A stretch of 64,000 nt of DNA, taken from JBQDBK01 sp052090825 (GTDB lineage Bacteria; Bacillota; Clostridia; Tissierellales; Peptoniphilaceae). The stretch is from assembly GCA_052090825.1 (NCBI GenBank), contig JBQDBK010000001.1, positions 124,001 through 188,000 of the forward strand, read 5' to 3'. A model generated the notes under the pieces. That model saw nothing but the letters and a program-made list of their open reading frames with translations, was not told where the DNA came from and did no database searches. Shown here piece after piece: positions 52,132 to 59,138 of the stretch (positions are counted from its first letter, which is position 1; the number at the start of each line of letters is the position of its first letter). The position numbers and the translations under genes were made by a program.

Positions 52132-53400
52132 CTATTCAAAAAATTCAAATTCATAATCTAATATGAAAACACTATCTCCCTCATCTATTCCAAGCTTTTT
52201 TAGTTTATCTATAACATTGTTTTTTCTTAAATTTTCTTGGAAATATTTTAAAGAATCTATATCTTCAAAATTTGTAGATCTTACAAGCTTTTCTATATAA
52301 GGACCTTCAACAATATATCTATTATTTTCTTTATGAACTTTAATACCTTCTTCTCTAACTTTATTTTCTACATAAGCTATATCGAAAGTTTCATATTCTT
52401 CTTGATCATACTTAGTTAATTCAGTGAAAGTATACTTCATAAGTTCTTGTAAGTTTTGTGTAGTTGCAACACTACCTTCAAAAATTTTATATTCCTTAGA
52501 TAATTTGTTCTTTATTCTCTCTAAATTTTCTTTTGAACCTGGTAAGTCCATTTTATTAGCAAAAATAATTTGTTTTTTATTAGCTAATTTAGCGTTATAA
52601 TTTTTTAGCTCTTCATTTATTTTATAAAAATCTTCTATAGGATCTCTACCTTCACTACCAGAAACATCTAATACATGAATTAATATTTTAGTTCTTTCTA
52701 CATGTTTTAAAAATTCATCTCCTAAACCAAGCCCTTGACTAGCCCCCTCAATTAATCCAGGTATATCAGCTATTACAAAGGACATTTCACTACCAAGACT
52801 AACTACGCCTAAGTTAGGTTTTATTGTAGTAAAATGATAATTAGCTATTTTGGGTTTTGCTGCTGATACTACAGATAAAAGAGTTGATTTTCCAACATTT
52901 GGAAATCCAACTAAGCCTACATCAGCTAGTAACTTAAGTTCCAAAGTAATTTCTTTTTCTTCTCCCTTAGTCCCAGCTTCTGCAAAAGCAGGTGCTTGTC
53001 TTGTTGAAGTAGTAAACTTAGAATTCCCTTTTCCACCTCTACCACCTTTTACAATTACATACTCTTGATTAGCTTCTTTTAAATCAACTATAACCCCTTT
53101 TGTTACTTTATCTTTTACAAGAGTTCCTACTGGAACTTTAAGAATTATATCATCACCATTTTTACCATACCTATTTTTTGACATTCCATTCTCACCATTA
53201 GGTGCCTTATATTGTGTTTTATACCTGAAATCCATTAAGGTGTGTAATCCTGTGTCTGTTTTTATAATAATATTTCCACCGTTTCCACCATTTCCACCTG
53301 CTGGTCCACCTGCTGGTTCAAATTTTTCTCTACGCCATGCAACAGCTCCATCTCCACCATTGCCAGCTTTTAATTTTATTTCTGCTATATCTATAAACAT
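52132..53400 (-). CDS. obgE: GTPase Obg/CgtA
   Basis: 422-residue GTPase for late 50S assembly and stress control. The glycine-rich Obg fold (residues 1-155) starts MFIDIAEIKLKAGNGGDG. G motifs are GFPNVGKSTLLSVVSAAKPK near 161, IADIPGLIEGAS near 205 and FANKMDLPGS near 280. A C-terminal OCT domain (about 340-422) is present. The frame opens five codons earlier, but family members begin at this MFID, so 53400 is preferred. First gene of obgE-yhbY-nadD-yqeK-lcp-rsfS-ridA. Confidence 0.95.
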   Translation of the reverse strand: MFIDIAEIKLKAGNGGDGAVAWRREKFEPAGGPAGGNGGNGGNIIIKTDTGLHTLMDFRYKTQYKAPNGENGMSKNRYGKNGDDIILKVPVGTLVKDKVTKGVIVDLKEANQEYVIVKGGRGGKGNSKFTTSTRQAPAFAEAGTKGEEKEITLELKLLADVGLVGFPNVGKSTLLSVVSAAKPKIANYHFTTIKPNLGVVSLGSEMSFVIADIPGLIEGASQGLGLGDEFLKHVERTKILIHVLDVSGSEGRDPIEDFYKINEELKNYNAKLANKKQIIFANKMDLPGSKENLERIKNKLSKEYKIFEGSVATTQNLQELMKYTFTELTKYDQEEYETFDIAYVENKVREEGIKVHKENNRYIVEGPYIEKLVRSTNFEDIDSLKYFQENLRKNNVIDKLKKLGIDEGDSVFILDYEFEFFE

Positions 53401-53481
53401 ATTATCACTCTTCATCCTATTATATCACTTGATATTATTAAAAATTTTTACATTATATTTAAAAAATCAATGATATTACTA

Positions 53482-53531
53482 AATTATATAAAATAAAGTC
53501 GTAGATAACTACGACTTTATTTTATATAATT
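53482..53531 (-). terminator. Intrinsic terminator after rpmA
   Basis: 23-base perfect arms (53482-53504 and 53509-53531), 4-base loop, starting in the rpmA stop codon. It closes the rplU-prp-rpmA operon. Confidence 0.9.
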
Positions 53532-53821
53532 TATGCTAATTCTTCTGTATATACACTAACTACTTTTTTATTTCCTCTGCCTTTAGTTTCGAATTTAACA
53601 ACTCCATCACTTACAGCAAATAAGGTATCATCATTTCCACGCATTACATTTTCGCCTGGATGAATTTTAGTTCCTCTTTGTCTAACTAGGATATTTCCTG
53701 CTAAAACAAATTGACCATCACCTTTTTTAACTCCTAATCTCTTTGAGTTAGAATCACGACCATTCTTTGAAGAACCTGCTCCCTTTTTAGAAGAAAACAA
53801 TTGTAAATTAAATTTTATCAT
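53531..53821 (-). CDS. rpmA: 50S ribosomal protein L27 with cleavable N-terminal extension
   Basis: 96-residue L27, whose mature N-terminus reaches the peptidyl-transferase centre. The first nine residues, MIKFNLQLF, are the Firmicute pre-sequence removed by the cysteine protease Prp just after the Phe, exposing the SSKKGAGSSKNGRDS tail. The rest (LGVKKGDGQFVLAGNILVRQ and on) is typical. Its start overlaps the prp gene by 14 bases, so protease and substrate are co-translated. Confidence 0.97.
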   Translation of the reverse strand: MIKFNLQLFSSKKGAGSSKNGRDSNSKRLGVKKGDGQFVLAGNILVRQRGTKIHPGENVMRGNDDTLFAVSDGVVKFETKGRGNKKVVSVYTEELA

Positions 53822-54149
53822 CTTGCACCTCCAATATCTCTAATTTAGTGTGCTTAGAGTATTCTTGCTCTAATACTTCAAGCCCTCTTATCATAAATTC
53901 AAATCCGGCTTGAATATTTATATCGTATTTATTATTTTTTATAATAATTTTTAAATATCCATCTTTTTGTTCAACATCTAAACTCTCATCTTTTAAATCA
54001 CAAGTTTTTGTTAAATAAAAATATAGAGTTTGAGTCAATGTTGAAACTCCAGCGCATACTATATCATACTCACCTGAATATTCAGCATGTCCTGAGCTTT
54101 CAAAGCCTATGTAGGCTCCATTATTCTTGTAAATAGATGTTTTAATCAT
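53808..54149 (-). CDS. prp: Ribosomal-processing cysteine protease Prp
   Basis: 113-residue Prp (YsxB), which cleaves the N-terminal extension of L27. The catalytic His and Cys are in GHAEYSGEYDIVCAGVSTLT at about residues 21-40. It overlaps rplU by one base (TAATG) and rpmA by 14, the standard rplU-prp-rpmA arrangement. Its presence agrees with the pre-sequence on L27. Confidence 0.95.
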   Translation of the reverse strand: MIKTSIYKNNGAYIGFESSGHAEYSGEYDIVCAGVSTLTQTLYFYLTKTCDLKDESLDVEQKDGYLKIIIKNNKYDINIQAGFEFMIRGLEVLEQEYSKHTKLEILEVQDDKI

Positions 54150-54454
54150 TAGATTATATTTTCAATTTCAACTAATGTATAAGGTTGTCTATGTCCTTTT
54201 TTGTTTCTTTCATTTTTCTTTGATTTGTATTTATATACAACTATTTTTCTAGACTTAGCTTGAGCTAAAACTTTAGCTTCAACTTTAGAACCTTCAACAT
54301 ATGGTTTTCCAACCTTAAGATCTTCTCCACCAACTAAAAGAACCTTGTCAAAAGTAACTTTTTCGCCTTCTTGAGCGTTTAGTTTTTCAACTTTTAACTT
54401 GTCTCCTTGCTTTACTGTGTATTGTTTTCCACCTGTTTCTATTACTGCGTACAT
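54149..54454 (-). CDS. rplU: 50S ribosomal protein L21
   Basis: 101-residue L21, a 23S rRNA-binding protein. It begins MYAVIETGGKQYTVKQGDKL and contains KVLLVGGEDLKVGKPYV near 38 and YKYKSKKNERNKKGHRQPYT near 73, the family signature. GGGGGTG precedes the ATG. First gene of rplU-prp-rpmA behind an L21-type leader. Confidence 0.97.
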   Translation of the reverse strand: MYAVIETGGKQYTVKQGDKLKVEKLNAQEGEKVTFDKVLLVGGEDLKVGKPYVEGSKVEAKVLAQAKSRKIVVYKYKSKKNERNKKGHRQPYTLVEIENII

Positions 54455-54530
54455 TGTAGCACCCCCTCATTTAATAAGACTCGCCATTGTAGGTAAAATT
54501 TTAGACCATACTCTGTGCGGTTACATTTAA
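54455..54530 (-). ncRNA. Ribosomal protein L21 leader RNA
   Basis: The untranslated leader of rplU on the minus strand contains AACCGCACAGAG, GGTCTAAAATTTTACC (a hairpin) and AATGGCGAGTCTTATT, resembling the L21 leader found upstream of rplU in Firmicutes. It probably serves autoregulation by L21 binding. A covariance search would settle the family. Confidence 0.6.
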
Positions 54531-54532
54531 TT

Positions 54533-54561
54533 ATATTACCATATCAGTATATAAAAAGCAA
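54533..54561 (-). promoter_or_regulatory. Promoter of rplU-prp-rpmA
   Basis: Minus-strand TTGCTT (54556-54561), 17-base spacer, TAATAT (54533-54538), about 80 bases before rplU. It lies only 13 bases after the hydF stop, with no terminator between. Confidence 0.7.
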
Positions 54562-54574
54562 TAAATTAATTAAA

Positions 54575-55723
54575 TTAATATGTGATTTTATCTAAAATCC
54601 CCTTCAATTTTGCTATTGTTAGTCCATAATTAGTTACTGGGACATTTTCTTCCTTAGCCTTATAAATCCTTGATAGAACCTTAGCCCTATTAAACATACA
54701 ACTACCACACATTATAACTAAATTGTAATCAGATATGTTCTTTGGATAGTCTACCCCTCTTGAAAAATCAATTTGAAGTTTTTCTCCAAATTTTTCCCTC
54801 AATAATCTAGGTATCTTTACCCTACCTATATCTTCTTCTAAGGGAGCGTGGGTACAAGCTTCTGATATTAAAATTTTAGAATTCTCACTTAGTTCATCTA
54901 TGAATTTAGCGCCTTTAACAAATTCATCTATATCTCCCTTTGATTTAGCCATAAGCACTGAAAATGAAGTTATTTTGCTATTACCATCTTTTATTTTATA
55001 AACTTCATCAAATATTTGTGAATCTGTTATTATTAAGTCTGGACTTCTTTTTAAAGAATCTAAAGTTAACTTTAATTCACTTTTAGTACAAGACACACAT
55101 ATACATTTACCATCTAACAGAGCTCTTATAGTTTGTACTTGAGGTAAAATCAACCTACCTTTTGGTGCTTGTATATCTTGTGGCATAACTAAAACAACTA
55201 GCATATTTTCTTTTATAATTCCATCTAATAAACCAATCTCATAATTAGAGTTAGCATATATTGATTTTATTTTATTTAATATTTCTTCTTTATCTTTTTC
55301 AACTACATCTAAATTAAATTTTTCTTTTAAGTTTAATTTTAAATCTTCGTTTTCAAAATCATTAAATATGACAAAAGCAGGTTTTTTATTAGATAATATC
55401 TTTGAAATTTTTTCTTCATCAATATTAGAATCCCTAATAACAATTATAGATAAATCTACTTCATTAATAACTTCCAAGCTCCTTGATTCTCTTTTAATAC
55501 CAAGTTCTGTACCATCATTAAATCCTGCAGTATCTATAAATAAAACTGGTCCAACCCCATTTATCTCCATAGCTTTATAAACTGGGTCTGTAGTAGTTCC
55601 TGCTATAGATGATACAAGTGAAATATTTTGATTCGTTATTAAATTTAGTATAGTAGATTTACCAGCATTTGTATTTCCAAATATTCCTATATGAAACCTA
55701 TTTGAATTTGGCGTCTTATTCAT
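54575..55723 (-). CDS. hydF: [FeFe] hydrogenase H-cluster maturation GTPase HydF
   Basis: 382-residue scaffold and GTPase on which the diiron subcluster is built before transfer to the hydrogenase. P-loop GNTNAGKSTILNLI at residues 16-29, DTAGFNDGTELG near 60, dimerisation domain, and a C-terminal Fe-S site with CTHAPLEED near 285 and MCGSCMFNRAKVLSR near 339. The usual cluster motif is CXH...HCXXC; here the second His is Met. Last gene of the hyd maturation cassette, 8 bp after hydG. Confidence 0.95.
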   Translation of the reverse strand: MNKTPNSNRFHIGIFGNTNAGKSTILNLITNQNISLVSSIAGTTTDPVYKAMEINGVGPVLFIDTAGFNDGTELGIKRESRSLEVINEVDLSIIVIRDSNIDEEKISKILSNKKPAFVIFNDFENEDLKLNLKEKFNLDVVEKDKEEILNKIKSIYANSNYEIGLLDGIIKENMLVVLVMPQDIQAPKGRLILPQVQTIRALLDGKCICVSCTKSELKLTLDSLKRSPDLIITDSQIFDEVYKIKDGNSKITSFSVLMAKSKGDIDEFVKGAKFIDELSENSKILISEACTHAPLEEDIGRVKIPRLLREKFGEKLQIDFSRGVDYPKNISDYNLVIMCGSCMFNRAKVLSRIYKAKEENVPVTNYGLTIAKLKGILDKITY

Positions 55724-55731
55724 AATATCTC

Positions 55732-57147
55732 CTAAAATCTAAAGTCTCTACTCCCTTTTTCTATTTCTTCAATAAAAGCTCTAGTTTTTTCTTTTACTTT
55801 TGGATTGGTTATTACATCTAACTCTTTTTCTATTAAATCTTCACCTACTTTATAAGTTTCTTTTGAAGAATAATCTTCCAAGTACTCTTTTAAAGTTATT
55901 AAAGCATTAGGCTGACAACAATTTATAATTTGACCAGATTTTAACAGACTCATAAATCTATCTCCAGTTCTTCCTTCTCTATAGCAAGCTGTACAAAAAC
56001 TAGGTATATGCCCCATATCTAAAAGCCAACTTACTATCTCATCTAAGCTTCTCTTATCTGATGTGTCAAACTGTTCAGAACTTTTATCTTCCATTTCATT
56101 TATATAACCACCTACAGAAGTTCTAGACCCACCACTTATTTGTGACACTCCTAGTTTTAATGCCTTTTCCCTTGACTTTCTTGATTCTCTTGTAGAAACA
56201 ATCATGCCAGTATAAGGAACTGCCACTCTCAAAATTGCTATTATTTTCTCAAAAATTTCATCACTTATAGCATCCTTAAACTCTTCAGGATTAATATCAT
56301 CAGCTGGACAAATTCTAGGTACAGATATTGTGTGAGGCCCTACTCCATACTTAGCTTCTAAGTGTTCAGCATGCATTAAAAGCCCTACAAAGTCATATTT
56401 ATAATTTTCAAGCCCATATAATACCCCAATACCAACATCATCTATCCCAGCCTCCATTGCCCTATCCATGGCTTCTGTATGGTAAGCATAGTTACTCTTT
56501 GGACCACTTGGATGAAGATATTCATAATTGGCCTTATTATATGTTTCTTGAAATAAAATATATGTCCCTATACCTACTTCCTTTAATTTTTTATAATTTT
56601 CAACACTAGTAGCAGCTATATTTACATTTACTCTTCTTATAGATCCATTTTTGTGTTTTACAGAGTAAATAGTTTTTATACTCTCTAAGGTATATTCAAT
56701 CGGATTGTTTACAGGATCTTCACCAAGTTCCAAGGCTATTCTCTTGTGACCCATATCTTGTAAAGCTACAACTTCTTCTCTGATTTCTTCTTGACTTAAT
56801 TTTTTTCTTCGAATGTTCTTATTTTTTAAATGATAAGGACAATATATACAATTATTAACACAATAATTTGATAGATATAAAGGAGCAAATAAAACAATTC
56901 TATTTCCATAAAATTTTTGCTTAATTCTTATGGTTATTTCTTTTACCCTACTTATTATCTTTTCATCTTCACAAAGTAATAAAAGTGCTGCCTCTCTATG
57001 GCTTAACCCCTTACACTCTTCTGCTTTTTCTAATATATTATTTAAAAGTTTGATATTATCTTTATTCTTATTTGCATAGTCAAGAGTTTCTAATATTTCT
57101 TCATCGTTTATAAACTCTGTAGCTACGCTAGACTTTACATTGTACAT
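55732..57147 (-). CDS. hydG: [FeFe] hydrogenase H-cluster maturase HydG (tyrosine lyase)
   Basis: 471-residue radical-SAM enzyme that splits tyrosine and makes the CO and CN ligands of the H-cluster. The radical-SAM cysteines are C96, C100 and C103 (NYCVNNCIYCPYH). The C-terminal auxiliary cluster follows CX2CX22C, with CTACYREGRTGDRFM near 385 and INCCQPNA. The C-terminal part distinguishes it from ThiH. It lies 11 bp after hydE. Confidence 0.96.
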   Translation of the reverse strand: MYNVKSSVATEFINDEEILETLDYANKNKDNIKLLNNILEKAEECKGLSHREAALLLLCEDEKIISRVKEITIRIKQKFYGNRIVLFAPLYLSNYCVNNCIYCPYHLKNKNIRRKKLSQEEIREEVVALQDMGHKRIALELGEDPVNNPIEYTLESIKTIYSVKHKNGSIRRVNVNIAATSVENYKKLKEVGIGTYILFQETYNKANYEYLHPSGPKSNYAYHTEAMDRAMEAGIDDVGIGVLYGLENYKYDFVGLLMHAEHLEAKYGVGPHTISVPRICPADDINPEEFKDAISDEIFEKIIAILRVAVPYTGMIVSTRESRKSREKALKLGVSQISGGSRTSVGGYINEMEDKSSEQFDTSDKRSLDEIVSWLLDMGHIPSFCTACYREGRTGDRFMSLLKSGQIINCCQPNALITLKEYLEDYSSKETYKVGEDLIEKELDVITNPKVKEKTRAFIEEIEKGSRDFRF

Positions 57148-57158
57148 AATCTCTCCTA

Positions 57159-58190
57159 TTAATAATCCCCACGGCTCATAACAAGCTCATAACCTATATC
57201 TGCTATTAGACTTTTTAAATCATTTAAATTTTCAGCAGCCTCCATTTTAAAACAAGCCTTATTGTCATATAAAGCATAGTCTTCTCTATGTTTTTCTGGA
57301 GTTAAATTTGGCATAAATACATTTGCCCCAGCTTTTATTGCCCTTTCTCTTCCACTACTGTCTAAAGTTTGCAAAGAAGTTGTAGCTGGAATATTAGCTC
57401 TAGGAAACATTAATCTCAAAATTCCAATTAAAAATATTGTAAGGTCCACATCTCCATTTTCATAATTAGAAAAAGGACTATCTTTTTGAGATACAAAGGG
57501 TCCTATTCCAACCATTTCAGGATTTAATTTTTTTAAATATACTAAATCCTCTGCAATATTTTCTAGACTTTGCTTAGGAGAACCTACCATTATTCCAGAT
57601 CCAGTTTGATACTTTAATTTTTTTAGATTATCAAGACATTTAAGCCTATTATCATAACTCATTTCTCTTGGATGTAAATAATAATAATGGTCTCTATTTA
57701 TAGTTTCATGTCTTAATAAAAATCTATCAGCACCATTCTCTCTTAATTTTTTTAAAGTAGAATAGTCCTTTTCTCCTATAGACAAAGTTAAAGCACAGTC
57801 AGGATTAATTTTTTTAATAGATCTAATAATGTCTATAAAAAGATCCTCAGAAAAATAAGGATCCTCCCCTCCCTGCAAAACAAAAGTTTTAAAGCCTATT
57901 TCTGTTCCTAAACTTACACTTTTTAATATTTCTTCTTTGCTAAGCCTATATCTTTTAGCATTTTTATTAGAAGCTCTTATACCACAATAATAGCAATCAT
58001 TCTTGCAAAAATTGCTAAATTCTATAAGCCCTCTAACATAAATCTTATTATTGAAATATTCTTTTGTTACTTTATTGGAAAATTTAAATAATTCTTTTGA
58101 TATGTCATTCCGATTTTCTAAGATATGTAAATATTCTTCGAAACTAAGCTCTCTCTTATCTAAAAGCTTATAAATTAATTTGATACTCAT
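57159..58190 (-). CDS. hydE: [FeFe] hydrogenase H-cluster maturase HydE
   Basis: 343-residue radical-SAM enzyme that helps form the azadithiolate bridge of the H-cluster. Radical-SAM cysteines C62, C66, C69 (FCKNDCYYCGIR), FVLQGGEDPYFSED near 103 and LRHETINRDHYYYLHP near 160. The start overlaps the stop of the small regulator gene (ATGA), so the two are translationally coupled. Confidence 0.95.
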   Translation of the reverse strand: MSIKLIYKLLDKRELSFEEYLHILENRNDISKELFKFSNKVTKEYFNNKIYVRGLIEFSNFCKNDCYYCGIRASNKNAKRYRLSKEEILKSVSLGTEIGFKTFVLQGGEDPYFSEDLFIDIIRSIKKINPDCALTLSIGEKDYSTLKKLRENGADRFLLRHETINRDHYYYLHPREMSYDNRLKCLDNLKKLKYQTGSGIMVGSPKQSLENIAEDLVYLKKLNPEMVGIGPFVSQKDSPFSNYENGDVDLTIFLIGILRLMFPRANIPATTSLQTLDSSGRERAIKAGANVFMPNLTPEKHREDYALYDNKACFKMEAAENLNDLKSLIADIGYELVMSRGDY

Positions 58191-58444
58191 TTTTTAGAAT
58201 TTGCATAGGCAGTCTTTACAGTAACTTCTTTAATCATTCCAAGTTTACCACTTAAAGCACTGATAGAGTCTTCCTCACCATCTAACATAATACTAATAAG
58301 AAATATAGCTCTCTTACTATAAGGAATTCCCATTCTACCTACAATAATATTTCTGAATTCATGAAGTAATTCATTTACCCTTTGAACAACTTCATCACTA
58401 CACTCATTAATTACAATTGCCAATACGGCAAGTCTTTTCCCCAA
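58187..58444 (-). CDS. TM1266-type iron-only hydrogenase system regulator
   Basis: 85-residue ACT-like small protein. Sequence landmarks are RLAVLAIVINECSDEVVQRV at the N-terminus, IIVGRMGIPYSKRAIFLIS near 33 and LSGKLGMIKEVTVKTAYA at the end, fitting the family named for Thermotoga TM1266 and found beside hydEFG. It is thought to be a regulator; the mechanism is unknown. TTG start with GAGGAGGG seven bases upstream. It heads the hydE-hydG-hydF operon. Confidence 0.88.
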   Translation of the reverse strand: MGKRLAVLAIVINECSDEVVQRVNELLHEFRNIIVGRMGIPYSKRAIFLISIMLDGEEDSISALSGKLGMIKEVTVKTAYANSKK

Positions 58445-58496
58445 GTGTATCCCTCCTCTAACTATTACAGAATCCTATAAAAATCAGAATAAAAAA

Positions 58497-58525
58497 ATTA
58501 TACCATTTCTGAAGAGATTTGTAAA
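58497..58525 (-). promoter_or_regulatory. Promoter of the hydrogenase maturation operon
   Basis: Minus-strand TTTACA (58520-58525), 17-base spacer, TATAAT (58497-58502), 53 bases before the TTG start. Confidence 0.7.
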
Positions 58526-59064
58526 AATAATAATGATAAATTTATATCAAAGTTTCTGATTGTATATTTTATATTAAATCCTAAACTAATAATGTATTTG
58601 ATTCTATTACTACAAAAGCTATAACTTCTAATAAGAACAATCTAAGCCTATTTACATTTTACACCTGTGTCAAGTATTTATACATATCGATTGGATACAT
58701 ATTAGATAGAAATAATTTATCTATTTATGGAAAATACTAGCTGAATGACTTTTTCTGTAAAAAATCTACTATATTTATTAATTCATTTTCTACTGAATAA
58801 TTCTATTTACTAAAATTAAGATTATTAAACTTTCTAAATAAGTACACTTATCTAAAAAGTTTAATTTAGTGAGAACTCAAAGTATGCTTTTGTTTTTTAC
58901 TACTACATATCTTTCAGCTTCTATACATAGAATAATTATCAATTAATGAAAATATAAGTTATCTATAAAATTATTTTAAATTTTAATTAAATCAAATATG
59001 ATAAGTAAAACTGTTGAATCAATAAAATCTTAACTTAATAATAAAAAAATTTTAAATATATAAA
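58526..59064. other. AT-rich intergenic region without recognisable gene
   Basis: About 540 bases with no open frame of useful length on either strand and no tRNA-like structure. The only structure I see is an imperfect inverted repeat at 58824-58865 (outer arms ATTAAACTTT and AAAGTTTAAT, inner TAAGT/ACTTA). It could be a decayed gene or an untranscribed spacer between the core genome and the surface-protein locus. Confidence 0.5.
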
Positions 59065-59093
59065 AAGAGACTTATTATTTTAATAAGTCTCTT
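59065..59093 (-). terminator. Intrinsic terminator after the InlB-repeat surface protein
   Basis: 13-base perfect arms (59065-59077 and 59081-59093), short loop, then TTTTTA on the minus strand. It lies 45 bases after the stop codon. Confidence 0.85.
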
Positions 59094-59138
59094 AATCGTT
59101 AACACAAAGCATTTAATTGATGTAAACTACTATTTAAA

